Below, one piece after another: positions 1 through 12,074 of a stretch of 64,000 bases of DNA. The notes beneath the pieces are model-generated. The model made no database searches. It worked only from the letters and a program-made list of their open reading frames with translations, and was not told where the DNA came from. Where the stretch lies: contig NW_024468511.1 of the NCBI RefSeq assembly GCF_001632365.1, forward strand, positions 673,550 through 737,549. The letters run 5' to 3'. Numbering within the stretch: the stretch's first letter is position 1; the number at the start of each line of letters is the position of its first letter. This DNA is from Laetiporus sulphureus 93-53. Its lineage: Eukaryota; Basidiomycota; Agaricomycetes; Polyporales; Laetiporaceae. A program made the translations under genes and the position numbers.

Positions 1-2004
1 CTCCCCTCGCTACAATGTGCGAATGCGACGCCTTGCCGTCGCTGCCTCGCGCACTGTTACTTCACAACTTCGGTGCAGGTCGCACGCGCAAGGAGACTGA
101 GTATCACCCACATTTATTGGTCGGTCTCACAGACGGGACGCTATGTTCTTTCAGTATCAAGGATGATCAATTGCACGACAAGAAGGTATTTGCGCTCGGG
201 AGTAGTCCAGTCTCGTTTACGTCGTGTGTCGTGGACGGCAAACCGGCGATATTTGCCAGCGGGAGCAGAGCATCGGTCTTGCACTGGGACCGGCAACGAC
301 TCCATCAATCGCAAGTGATGGTCAAAGTGGGTCAAAGAGCGTGCTACTACGCTCCCGTGCTAAAGATCAATCTGTAGGGTACGGTCTGCGCAACTAGGCT
401 AAATGCATCCGCATTCCCATCGTCACTGGTGCTGTGCACGCCATCGTCACTGGTGATAGGCAAAATTCGTGGCGCAGACAAGATGCAAATTAAGACAGTG
501 CGTGTGAGCCGGGTCTCATTTACCGTCACTAATGGCTTTCAGGTGCCGCTGGGGCTGGACAACCCGCGTCGAATATCATACCATTCGGGACTCAAAGTTG
601 TCGTGGTAGCATGTGTACGAACTGCGCCATCTCGAATCGGTGATTTCGACGGAAGGACAAGTTCCCTCAAGGTTCTCGAAGATACTGGCTTCAACCGTGT
701 GTTTACTGTAATGTGCATTATCGAACGACAGTACTGACATCTTTGTGCACAGAGCTTACTTCCTTTACTTGCGAGCCCGGTGAAGAGATCTCCTCGGTCC
801 TGGCCTTGCCCGGAGGACACGATCTTCTCAGTCCATCCTTCTGCATCGGGACTGTCCGATTACAACCTGGTGAACCTGAGCCCTCTCATGGCCGTATCCT
901 TCTATTTTCCCTCGTCACAGGCAGGTTGTCTACGAAGCCGGTTCAGTCTGCGTTGGACTTGGTCGTGTCCATGCCTGTCAATGGCTGTATTTATCAGCTG
1001 GTCAACGTGCAGGATATGGTTGCAGCAGCCGTGAACAGCTCGGTAGGTCTGCTGACAGCAGAGAACGACTGCATTACTCATGAATAACATCGCCAGGTTT
1101 TGTTGTTCAGGCTTGAACGAAGCGAGGCATCTTCCTTCCAGCTGAAGAAAATCGCTGAATGGAATCACAACTACATCGTCATGAGTCTGGCGGCGAAGGG
1201 CAACAAGCTCATTGTCGGTGACGCTATCAGCTCGGTGTCTGTTCTGACGGTGATCGACTCGCAAATAAATACCGTCGCGAGAGATTATGCCCCCTTGTGG
1301 CCCGTGGCTGTAGAAGCGATGGGCGACAACGGTGTGATTGGTGCTAATGTGTGTGATGTGTAAAATCCCGGGAGTCTCTGTGCTGATTTACGTCTACCAT
1401 AGAGCGACTGCAATTTGTTCACGTTCTCCCTCCAGCGTTCTGGTAATCGTGCTACTTTGGAACGGAATGGTAGCTTCTATCTAGGCGATGTGGTGAACAA
1501 GATTATACCAGGTAACTCACTGTCGTCATGTTCATCCTCATTTGATGCGATCACTAGTATCTAGGTGGTTTCGGCTCTGCGGATGCCTTGGGTGCTCAAG
1601 TTGTGGAGCCTAGGCATATCTTCTTCACGTCAACCGGTCGTATAGGCGTGATTCTCGAGATGAGCAATGAGATCTCATTGCATATGACTACGCTGCAGCA
1701 CAATATGGCAAAAGAAATCGTTGGACCGGGTGGTGTATCTCACACGAAGTGAGTCAAACAGCATCATGCAGCGAGAAACGCCTGTCTAATCTCTATATCA
1801 TGCAGGTACAGAGCTCCTGCTAACTCCAAAGGGCACAGCGAGGCAGAGTCAGCATTTGGATTCCTCGATGGGGACTTCCTGGAGCAGTTCCTTTTGTTAT
1901 CTAACCCTTCCACATACCTCCAAGGCGAAATTGAAGTAGAGCGTGTCAAGATGTCACAAGCCGAAGTGGAAGATATATTGGAGAAACTACAGAGCCTACA
2001 CTGA
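1..2004 (+). CDS. DDB1: DNA damage-binding protein 1 (DDB1), 3' part only
   Basis: This is the C-terminal half of DDB1, the beta-propeller adaptor of CUL4 ubiquitin ligases that acts in nucleotide-excision repair and chromatin control. Several short introns separate exons whose translation follows the DDB1 order: a propeller segment with LLVGLTDGTLCSFSI, then VPLGLDNPRRISYHSGLKV, then HNYIVMSLAAKGNKLIVGD and IARD-type VARDYAPLWPVAVEA, then FYLGDVVNKIIPGGFG, and the C-terminal helical part FLDGDFLEQFLLLS ending in VEDILEKLQSLH and TGA at 2002-2004. The family is about 1,100 residues; roughly the last 500 are here, so the start codon lies left of the window and the ATG at 15 is internal. It converges on the antiporter gene, whose stop is only about 150 bases away. 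Identification is firm; exact intron ends were not all fixed. Confidence 0.9.
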
Positions 2005-2157
2005 TTCAGCAGCCACCTACACTCCAAAATATCCAATGTGGATGACGAAACATTGGTCATGACTGGCGATAAGGAAGGGACATTGTTGTACTTATATGAA
2101 AACATGGACGACGAGATAAATAGGCGGTGATAGAAAGCGAGTATGTTGTAACCGATG

Positions 2158-5100
2158 CTATGACGAGAGAAAATGGGATGCGATAGATACAATGTAGGAG
2201 TACGGAATCAAGACTCGTTCGTCTCGCTGGTCATCGAAGTCCTTTGGAGCGAAATAGAATCCGGAGATTAAGACAAGGTAACTACACGAAGTGGTCATTA
2301 TTTGTCAGTGAATAGGAGCACTGGGGATAACACGCACCTCAGAATCAAGATGCTACCGCGATGATAGTTGCTTTTCGCTTCGATATATGTGTAGGTCAAT
2401 AAGAAGACAGACAGAATGATCACGACAACATCCCATCGAGGGAAGATCAACCTGAGTGGAGGACATGAGCAAAAATTCTGCATAATCAAAGCAGGGTTCA
2501 TACGTGAAAGTATCCGCAACGGATCCCATCTTCTCAGGCGCATACCATGCGGAAAATGCTACCATTGCAGGGATTTGAAGCAGACAGACCTGCAAGGCAT
2601 ACGCTGAACCTATCTCCATGCTGATACGCATGTTAATCCTTAGTTCACGACGAATCATGAGAGAACCCCTACCTAAGAGCAATGTTGCCATTCATAGCGA
2701 ATGAGATCGCGTTCATAAACTCGGTTGTGTTGGGAACCAATGCAAACAGCGTCACTCCCAAGAATTTCTCCTCGATACCAGAACCCTCGAGTACGACGTC
2801 AACCACATTGACAAGTAGTTCTGTAGAGGAGGATCAGCGACGAGTACAACGTCAGGAATGGATATAACATACCTGCAATGATGGCATACAATGCAGTGCA
2901 GGCCAACAGTACGCTAGCGCTTGTCGTTCGACTCCAAGATGGCGCATCATGTCCGCCATGTGCACCAGCTCCCTCCAGTTCCGCAGCTGATGCTCGCATT
3001 CTCGCGGGCGAACGAGCATATTTCTGCTGATGCCTCAGGGCGCTAACGGTCGCAACCGCCACCGCCCTCGTAAAATCGTCTGTTGTCATATTCTCAGGTA
3101 ACGACGTGGGGTGAAGACCAGTGTCCTTCATCGCATGGTCGACGCTCTCTATGAACGGCGACAGACCACCCTGCAAAACTGGCGGATTAGCATATGAGAT
3201 CCGTTTCCCGGTCGTAGATGACGAAGGCTGGCTTTGAGGAGCGGTAACAGGAGCATGAGCATTAGGACTCAATGAGGTGCTTGGATTGGTCGGCGTCTGG
3301 CCACCTGAATGGATCATACTCTCTGCCGATGCACTGACAGCGCTCTGCTTGTGCTGCAAGGGATGCGATAGATGCTGAGAGGACGAATGAGCACCAGGAA
3401 CGAGTCGTTGGTAGAGGGACACCCTGTTCAGGCCGGCCTGTGTGGACATCTCCATGGCGTGGAGGAGTTGTTGTGGGTTCTGCCAAATCTGGCTGGCGTG
3501 CGTACGCAGTGAGAACCACAGACCAATGAGATAGGACTGCAGTCAATGTGGGGGTTAGCAAAGCGTAAGAAAGGATGCCGTAGGACCTACCAGCAACAAA
3601 ACGACAGCACAGAAGAACATGAATGTCTTTACCGTTGACTGATAAAAAGGATCGTCGACAGGATCAGGATGCTTGTAGTAACAATGCTGGCACGTCCAAG
3701 GAGTGCTTGCATTTATGGAAGGGCATCCGTCGCAGACCAGTTGGAACTACAGGAAGGCTCGAGATCAGCGCATATATCAATGACGCGAGGAAATAATACG
3801 CACACCGCCATAAATCTGGTAAAACAATGTCGGCGCAAGCGTTCCGATGAAAGCCATAATTAACAACATGCTGGTAACTCCAGCACTCTTGGCGTTGAAC
3901 TTCTGTTCTTTCGTCCTAACGGCGCCACTACACATGCTCACTCCGGGCATCAGCAGCACACCGGCCAGTAAACTTCCGACGATGGAGCCCTCGACCAAGT
4001 GGCCTTTACCTTGTGTCAGAGCAATGCCATATAGGATCACTTCGATGACCGAGCCAAAGGTCGCATTAATGACTGCACCCATTCCGATGGAGGATTGCGC
4101 CGAGATGGAAGCCACCGCCATACCAATGAAATATGACAGCGGGATGACACTGGCCAGACTCATGATGAATATCAGCGCACGCGACGTTAGAAATACAAGG
4201 ATGCCAGGGACGTGATCTCCAGCATTCTGTTTGCGCTCAATCAGAGGCACGAGCACGAACCAGTCGAGGATGACGAAAAACACGATGGCCATCAGGTTCA
4301 CGAAGATTATGTTGACACCGCCGACGGTGTATTTGTAATACTTCCACCCAAACGCCTTGTACGTACACAACAAGACAGTGGATGTGGGTGAACCGAAGGG
4401 CGCGGTTTGCCCAGCAGCCAATCTCGCAGGCTTGAACGAGACAGGCGCTTCTCGAGGCGCACCAACCTCCTCGCCTTGCTCCTCCGACGTGCCGGATTGA
4501 TGCCCAGCAACCGCAACGACCGGCGCAGCACAGAAACGGATGTGTGTTGGCTGTTCGATGAGGTATCTCATCAGAGCCCAGTTGAGTCGTGCCATAGGAA
4601 TGGTGAAAATGAGGGCCCAGCATATCACGGAGACCACAAACATGAGAGGAGCGATGATGAGGATGAACAGCAGCCGGAAGACTGCCTTCCCGAGCAGATC
4701 GCTGTGTTTGCCTTCTTGCGCCCCGATCGAATATGACTGTGGAGGAGCGATGGGCATGAACTCCGTAGCACCGTAAGACTTGGACGGCCGCAACTGAGGA
4801 GTCGTCCCCGCCGCTGTAGCCATTGTCCCGGTAAGCAAGGCTGTCGTAGCCGTTGGGGCCGGCACTGGCACCTCATTCCAAGAGCCTGCCTGCAGGCGCC
4901 GCGCTGCATGGGGTCTAATTGTTGAATATCCTGTTGACGGTTCCAATACGCCCGGCGTGATTGTGTCATGGCTCGCCTCAGAGGCGTCTCCTCGCGGTGT
5001 GGAGTCAGTGTCCGCTTCACTTGACGATTGTGCTTGCTCATCTCCTGCCTCAGACCCGTCCGGGTGCTCTGCATTAGCATCAGACGCGCGCTCCTCGTCA

Positions 5101-5885
5101 TCTGTGTGAGTACTTCCGGGGTCGCCCTCGACGTACTTGCCAAACGGCCATGCGATGTACCACCCGAGGCCGAACATGAGCGTCGCGTACTGCCGTCCTC
5201 CATTGGGCACGACGTATAGCATGGCCGCAACTACGAGGCAGCAGAGTGCGAGCCACCAGCCGAACGCGACCGTCCACAGGATGTTGCCCGGAAGCAAATG
5301 GCGTTCTGCCTGTGCGGACGGCACTGAGTGCAGCGCCTGGTCCGCGTACCGCGTCACCGAGCGCGACTTCTTATACAATGCAGGCTTCCAGATCGGCAGC
5401 CCGAATGGGTGCTCGACGTTGATGAGCGATTGTCGGTCCTTAAGCGTAATCAGGTCTTCTTCGTGCTCATGCTCGTCCTCCGCGTCGGCCGCAACTTCGG
5501 CGTCAGCCTCTTCCTCAAGAATGTGGTCACTGCTTGTGCTGCTGCTGCTGTTGTCGTTCTCTTCCTCATTCTCCTCGCTGAGCGTCGTCGCGTGTGAACT
5601 CGTCATGCTCGTGCTTCGAGCAGGACGCTGTCGCCTCGAGCCTGCTGAGGCGTTCCTCAATGCTTGAGTACTGCGCCGATGGGTGGGGGGAGTGGCGCTG
5701 ACTGGCTCGGGAAAGTAGGACGTCCCTTGAAGGTGATGGCGGGGAGTTTCAGCAGCAGACCACTGCGAGCCGCGACTTACGCTGCGATGGAGGGGCGGGC
5801 GGCCCATGAAGCTGGATGTCGTCGATGTGATGGCAGGGGAGTGGTTGCCATCGGGCTCATCAGGTCCAGGTGGAAGGCTCGACAT
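2158..5885 (-). CDS. VNX1: VNX1-type vacuolar monovalent cation/H+ antiporter (CaCA/CAX superfamily)
   Basis: A type II CAX-family exchanger, expected in the vacuolar membrane, trading Na+/K+ (or Ca2+) for protons. The long N-terminus is Ser/Thr- and Asp/Glu-rich and is followed by the VNX1 signature region with [20 protein letters not shown] and a first membrane segment. A second low-complexity linker precedes the exchanger domain: [17 protein letters not shown], then the alpha-1 repeat [21 protein letters not shown], and after introns the alpha-2 repeat with [17 protein letters not shown] and [20 protein letters not shown] Cys-rich stretch (FELTCEGC..WTCQHC) lies between the two halves, as in VNX1. 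The protein ends with AKSNYHRG and an exon ending at TAG (2158-2160), about 1,100 residues in all. An in-frame ATG at 5951 is possible; I prefer 5885 ([10 protein letters not shown]). About 300 bases with no gene separate it from the next start. Confidence 0.88.
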
Positions 5886-6191
5886 TATCAGTGAATTCGA
5901 GCACGTCGTCACAAACAACGGCAAGAAAGACGGAGGAACGCTGGAGCACAATCGAACCTCGCCTTAACTGGTTCTTGTCTTGACTTCAAGCGGTCACGGG
6001 ACCAAGACGAGATTGTATTCAAAAGAGCTATTATTTGCAGGCGTAATGGTAGTAGTAGTAAACAGTCGGGTAACAGTGTACAAGAACCAGTATCCAGGCA
6101 TAGAATCATCGTAAGGAGCGGATATCGGCGTCAGCATGTACATGATCGCAGTCATTTGGCAGGTGTACCCACAAGCCAGTCGGTCAGTTAG

Positions 6192-8203
6192 TCATTTCCG
6201 CATCACCTTTTCACGGAGTTCTGCACCCTTCAATCTCGCGCGCAGGTATTCAAGGCGTGCCTCGTATCGTGCAGTCACTTCCGCCTTTCGTCGCCTAATG
6301 TCCCCTAGCTCGACCTCCATCGCGCGTATCTCCTCGTCCTCGATGTCCGCAGGCCCCCTTGCCTTGCCACTGCGCGAACTCCCTGCTCGAGACACCCCAT
6401 CGCTTGGAGTCGTCCCGGTGAGCAAGGAGTCAACCGTCTCCGATGCGTGGTGCCCGTGAAAAGGGGACTCTGCCTCATTTACAGTCGCCAGAGGCAAATG
6501 CCCGGAGCTCTTGGTAAGATTTATACTCGAAGAGCTGGTGAAGGGACCTGAAAGATTGGAAAGACTGGACGGGCCGCCCATCCCTGTCCGTCCACGAGAA
6601 GACATCGAAGAGACTGAGCCCTTTCGACTCATCGCTCGAGGCTGAACGACTAGCGTACTGTTCGGTGCTGAGATGGGAATTTTCCGGGGACTGGAGGCTG
6701 AACGTTTGGCAGATATATTTGTTCGACCCGATCCACCGGACGTATAGGACATTGCATCGACATCGCCGCCGCTTTGCAACGACAGTGACCGTCGATCAGG
6801 CGTGTTCATGAGCGCGGCATCAAGCGGGGCGCTGAGGGGGAGGGGAGGTCGTGAGAGTGGTCGCCGTTGGCGCCGAGTGAGCGTGCTTAATTCTAGGCCA
6901 TTGAAACCGTCAAGAAGTCGTCTGCCTTCGGCTTCGACCAATTCAACATGACGTCGCAGATCCTTAGCGGAGACGACGTCGTCGTCGTTCGGAAGAGGAT
7001 TCGTTAGTTGAGCATGACCATCATATGAGTTAGAGGGAGGGATGCCCGGGAATGAAGACGGGGGCGCAGACGAGCCGGACCGTTTCCGTCGACGACTGAC
7101 TGAACGTACGCTAGACCCAGAGTATTCAGACATAGAGGTACCGAGAGGGTGGAAGTACTGCGAGCGAGAACGATCGTCCCGCGTAAATCGGTCGTTCGTC
7201 GGATTGGAAAGCGAACGAGGAAGAATGCTGCCACGTTCAATGCTTGAGCCATTCGAAAAGACGCTACCAGTGTCGCTACTCCCGAACTCGCTGGGTATCG
7301 GTGCTGCTCGTTTACTAGCTGTACGACGAAGCATGCTGGTGATTGATGAGGACATAGACTTTCTTGACTGCACTGACGATGCCCGTGAAGACTGAACATG
7401 ACATGATGACGAGAGCTGGCGGTCATGCGTGGACGATAATGATGCTTTGCTTAGATTGAGCGGTGTTACGGGCAGACGACGGTTGCTAGGTCACTTACTC
7501 CTGTTATCGCCGTTGACGTGCCCAATACCAGACAACGGCACGAGAGGTGCCTCTATGGGCACGGGTGAACCGCTGGCGAAACGTTCAAAGAGGTTCTGGC
7601 GTAGCAGCCGGTATTCGTCATCGCTTGAATCAATTGAAACGCGTGAATCCACTCGCCCACGGGCGTTGCTAAGTCAAACACACCTGAGGAGACCTTCCGA
7701 GTTGGCTGTGGCCAACTCGTTCAACCTCTGCGCTAGCGTGATCCTGCGGGCTCTCAGACTCGATATTCAGCCTAAACATAGTTAGTGAAGGGGACTGACG
7801 TGAGAGCATCCGCCGAAGCACGATTGCCACTCGGTTCAACTGTAATCTCCGCATATTGTGTAAGGGTTGTAGAGCTCGAAGTGCCGATCAATGGCGGTTC
7901 TTGAGGGGAGATGGGCGCTCTGGAGCGACGAGCCGGTGTAAAGGATTGCTTTTCTCCAGAATGAATGTAGCGTGAAGAGAGGGACGGTGACGAGATGGAA
8001 TAGAACACGGAGCGGCCGTCGGTATCACGCTCTTTCCCCTTGCCCTTGCCATACTTTCGGGATGCCGGTGAGTCGTAGAAGGTGAGTAATTCAGGGACCA
8101 GACTCACGAATTTCGAACGAATAACGCGTATGACGGCGTTCTCATCCGCCGGAAGGTTGGTCTCCAAATGGTCGGCCTTCCTCGAAGAGAAAAACCCCAT
8201 CAC
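6192..8203 (-). CDS. Ser-rich hypothetical protein with C-terminal coiled coil
   Basis: I do not recognise a domain. The first exon begins MMGFFSSRKADHLE and encodes IRVIRSKF before an intron that joins to YGKGKGKERD. A middle exon carries ITLAQRLNELATANSEGLL and the next DDEYRLLRQNLFERFASG, which look helical and are likely the conserved core. The large last exon (about 6192-7395) is dominated by Ser, Arg and Pro, as in disordered scaffold proteins, and ends with a charged helix, EIRAMEVELGDIRRRKAEV, predicted to form a coiled coil before the stop at 6192-6194. Splice phases agree between these exons, which supports one gene. The layout (short N-terminal motif, disordered middle, terminal coiled coil) suggests a structural or scaffold role, but this is inference. 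Intron ends in the 7.5-7.9 kb part are the least certain. Confidence 0.6.
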
Positions 8204-8520
8204 TATCAGAACATAATGGCCAAGGTAAACCGGATCGATGTGGAAGTCAAGTCCAAAGGCTGAGACTTGGTTTACCCGGTTACTGCGTGATATAGCTTAT
8301 CTGCTTAGCGACGTTCTAATGTAACATTTCAACAGACTTCTAAACTTCATGATTACAACATGACAAATGTACAGACGCCTCCTACAATTCCTTGTTGCTA
8401 CTACGCGATAAAGATGTCAACACCCTCGAGACCGACTGTTGCCTCCGCGGCCATGATTGATTTGTTTGCACCAGCACGGGCACTGGCGTGAGCCACTGGT
8501 TATAGTGGACGAGACGTTGG
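8204..8520. other. intergenic, no gene seen
   Basis: This spacer holds the upstream region of the Ser-rich protein gene and the 3' flank of the HIT gene, both on the minus strand. It has no convincing reading frame or RNA gene. Confidence 0.5.
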
Positions 8521-9272
8521 CTAGAGACGTGCACGGATTCTCTCTGCTAGCTGTTGACCCTCGTCATCGTTCATTTCATGTCGGTATTCAAACTCCTTCT
8601 TGAGCATCTCCTTTTCACTGAGCGTGCCCGTTACGTGATCGACCTTCTCCACTATGTCCGACGATAGCTCTCCAGCCTTCGGAGCGGGAATGATGTGATA
8701 ATGAACCTAGATTGAGACGTGCACTGCACTCGGCAAACAAGCACGACGCGCCGGAACAAGTTGCACTCACATGTGGCACTGCCTGAGCATACTCCTGATT
8801 GCAGACGATGTTCAATGCCGTGTTCTGTAGAGCTGAAGCAGTGTCAGCACGGGGAACACTCGGAACACCAATGGATACAGGTTCGGAAAGGGTGCATGAT
8901 GGTTGTTGTACCTTGTGCAATAGCATTTGCAACTCTAGTAACACCAGCACCCACTGCTGCTGCGAACTCGGGCGGTAGTTCTGAGACGCGAGGGATATGA
9001 ATCTTCGGAATCACCAAGGTGTGGCCGGAGCGCAGTGGAGCAATATCTTCAGAGGTTCCGTTAGTACCCTGGCGATGAACGTTGAAATGTGGAACAGAAC
9101 TTTCAAGCAAGGATGTCAACGTACCTAGAATCGCAATGATCTTGTCGTCCTCATACACCCGAAAGGCAGGGGTCTCTCCCCGAATTATACGGCAGAAAGG
9201 GCAGTCAGGCACCGTGTTCCATGATTGTGGGAGCGGAAGACCCTCGTGAGCTTTGATCATGAAGGAAGTCAT
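8521..9272 (-). CDS. HIT (histidine triad) family nucleotide hydrolase/transferase
   Basis: A small HIT-domain protein of the HINT/HNT1 type, expected to hydrolyse nucleotidyl phosphoramidates or related AMP conjugates. The first exon gives the Cys pair CPFCRIIRGETPAFRVYED; the next has LRSGHTLVIPKIHIPRVSEL; a further exon has LNIVCNQEYAQAVPHV, and after a short intron HYHIIPAP follows, so the spliced catalytic triad is HVHYH (the HxHxH signature). The C-terminus (EKEMLKKEFEYRHEMNDDEG) is helical and ends at TAG, 8521-8523. The start at 9272 is followed by MTSFMIKAHEGLPLPQSW. It is divergent from the methyltransferase gene with only about 120 bases between the start codons, so the two probably share a promoter. 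Confidence 0.85.
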
Positions 9273-9394
9273 GGTTGCAAATCGTACTGGGGAAGGAGGC
9301 CATAGTAGTAAGGGTTAAGTCTATTTATGATGACGACGCTCCGCGATCTCGGTCGAACGTTAACACTGACTTCCACTACGGCTCCCGACGCATC

Positions 9395-10699
9395 ATGTCT
9401 CGCGGCAGCCGAGAGGCGACATCGGGGATTCTGAAGGGTTCTATGCGAGATAACTATTCCGAACACGGTGTAGAGCAGGTGAGCCTGATGTTCATCAGAA
9501 TGCGATGGTGGTTCTGAACTACGGCTACTGAACAGTACTACAAAAAGGTGGGCGCAACATATCGCAACCCACATTTCCCTGGCGTGCGCAGTTGTATATT
9601 CTCATGGCTGAATAGGTGAGTGTATTGTGCATGCCACGTTCTGGAACGGTATCGACGAATGTCTATAGGTGGTGGGCAACAGAGTCGAACGACCCTAGAT
9701 CGCACCCAGAAAAGCTTGTAGTCTTTGATATGGCATGCGGTGAGTCTTCTACTTTGTCAGTTCCACTTAGAACATGCTGAATGAGTTTCTACAGGAAGGC
9801 AGGTACGGTTACCCTGTCGCTAGTTCCTAGTGTACATCATCTGACGCATATACTCAGTGGTGAAGTTACCCTGTCGGTATTAGAATGGTGGCAATTGAGC
9901 CAAACAACCGCCATTGAAACGAAGCACACCTTAATAGACGATATGGGCGAAGGAAAGGAGCGAGTGTCCGCACTTCGAAAATTGCGAGCAAGGGAGCTTC
10001 GACCAGTCACTGTCAGTTCACAGCTTCCTAGGCCAACCGTCCTCGCAGCAGATCCAGTGCGTACGTGCCGTTGGTGTAGTAGGTTCCTACTGACAATGCC
10101 AACAGTTTACAGCGGAAGCGTATCACGCTCGCGCTTCCCTCCATTGCTCTCCGCTCTCCTTCCGACAGATCGCTGAAGGAGCGTTGCCCGTCGTCTGCTC
10201 CTCGAATACCTCCAGTGACGAGCAAAGCAATGGGAATGAGGACGTGCATTACGCTGCGGAAGGAGACGACACGCTATACATAGATATGGTGATCTGCTCC
10301 TTTGCCCTGCATCTGATTGAAACACCGTCCGAACTTTTTGCACTATTATGGGAGTTGAGGTCCGTAGACAGACACATCGCGTGAGCGCATATTTCATCGA
10401 TTCTTACAGCACCAAATGCCGATGGTTGGTCGTCATCGCCCCTCACAAGAAGCCTGACGTACGTTCTCCGAGCGTACCTGTCTGACCACTGTATATCTAA
10501 TGCGATAATTGGGACCAGATCAAGGATGGCTGGGGATGGTGTAAATGGAACGTCGAGACATGGACACAGTGCCCCATGAACGAGTCACAAGGCGAATTTC
10601 TGCAAGAAAGGTGAGACGTTTCACTTCGAGCAGTGAATTCAGGCTCACCGGAAAACTAGAGTTCATTGTCGCATATACCGGAGCTTGAATGCATATTAA
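9395..10699 (+). CDS. SAM-dependent methyltransferase-like protein with a 4-nt microexon
   Basis: A conserved basidiomycete protein of about 285 residues with a Rossmann-fold methyltransferase core. It starts MSRGSREATSGILKGSMRDN and continues YYKKVGATYRNPHFPGVRSC and LVVFDMACG. SAM motif I reads DMACGSGEVTLSVLEWW only if a 4-nt exon (9799-9802, GCAG) is included between two introns of 59 and 55 nt. Later exons give DMVICSFALHLIETPSELF (motif IV-like region), KCRWLVVIAPHKKPD, then IKDGWGWCKWNVETWTQC, and the end VHCRIYRSLNAY with TAA at 10697-10699. All intron phases agree. The substrate is unknown; the motif I acidic/Gly pattern supports SAM binding, not a particular reaction. It shares a short divergent promoter with the HIT gene. 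Confidence 0.75.
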
Positions 10700-10855
10700 T
10701 CAAGCAATGCGCTTTGAGAGTCATCGCGCCATGGATGAATTTCATCTACGCAGTTGAATAGGTCGCTTCAATGTCATCCTAGTAGCGGACTCCGCCTAAT
10801 GCCCTGGCCAGGGAATGTATCCAATTTACGAGAGAGTCCTATTGTAGATCACCAC

Positions 10856-12074
10856 TTATTCCCACCAACTCCGGGCTAGCCATCCTACAATACCCGCTAT
10901 CGTTGCACTAGTCGCGAGAGCCAGTACAAGTTCTCTATTTGACTTGAGCACTGGTAACACATGTTCGGGTACAGTAGAAGTAACGGCCTGCGTTTGTTCC
11001 AGTATTTCCCGTTTGCTGTCCGGGACCCTGATCGAGTAGTGGACGGCCTCCACGAGTTGTGACAGCAGTTGAGCCTGTCCATCTAGACGATCCGTCAACT
11101 CTGTCGCTGCCTTGTCAAGCGCTTCCGAGTTCTCCGTAGACATCTGCTCAACTTTCCGCTCAAACGTCTGCGCCAACCTCCTCCGCTTCCACGGCTCAAC
11201 CAGTATGATTGCCAGAAGGAAGACGATCGTATTCACCCCCACCACAGCGAGGGAACCGTATGTCGATGCGCTCCGGATTTTGTCAGACCACGCTTGTTCT
11301 TCGTGATAGCGATTAAGGATGACTCGGAGGAGTTCACTGAACTCGCTCTCGACCGCGCTCTCGGCATCGATAGCAGCATTTTTTGCATAAGTTTCCTCTT
11401 GCTCGCGAAGGTGCTCCTTGCGTACAAGGTCGGTGAAGCGAATCACGTCCTCGTCTGTCCAGCTCGACTTGCGCTGCAAGAGGTCGTTGACCTCGCGCTG
11501 AGAGACTGCCCGCTGCAGCACCGCTTTGTCATAGGCCTCCTTCGCTTCTCGTGCTGCCCTCCTCACATCCTCGATGCGTGCCTCTGCATGCGCAGACTGT
11601 TAGGTAAGGCCGGTCAGGAGCGTGCATTGACGCACCTTGCTCGACCACCTTCCTCTTCAACGCTTCGATCTCTCCGTATCCAGTGACCTTATTGAGTTCT
11701 CTTCCCAGTTGAGAGAAGGTGACAGCAACAGCGGCAGTATATTCATCTATGTGCTGGCGTAGCAAAGTAGCCGCGTTTTCTGACCATCCACGCAAACGTT
11801 CCTTTATGTCCTGCAAATGGTCGACGGCGGGTCCACCGCTGGTAGTGGTTTCATACTGGCGCGTAGTGCTTTGTTGGACATCTATCGGATGGGTATGCGG
11901 CTGTGGATCGGACTGGCCATCATTCGTAGATGGGCGCGGATGAGGGTCGGACGAAATGTGCCTGACCCTACGATAACAGAGATGAACTGTATGCCGTGTT
12001 AGGCGGATTGATCGCGACGAGGGAGTGCAGACAGAGCACAGAGAAGCTGGTGTTGCAAGTGCCGTCCGGAACAT
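10856..12074 (-). CDS. SHE9: SHE9/MDM33 mitochondrial inner-membrane morphology protein
   Basis: She9 (Mdm33) is an inner mitochondrial membrane protein that controls membrane fission and cristae shape. The likely start is the ATG at 12074, which opens a basic, Ser/Arg-rich presequence (MFRTALATPASLCSV...). Next comes a coiled-coil region starting with INKVTGYGEIEALKRKVVEQ, one intron whose removal gives EARIEDVRRAAREAKEAYD, and the family core VSQREVNDLLQRKSSWTDED and FSELLRVILNRYHEEQAWSD. The first membrane segment is YGSLAVVGVNTIVFLLAIIL; a second hydrophobic stretch, ATIAGIVGWLARSWW, closes the protein at TAA (10856-10858). Length is about 385 residues, normal for the family. An in-frame ATG farther upstream exists but would hide the targeting signal. 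Confidence 0.9.
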
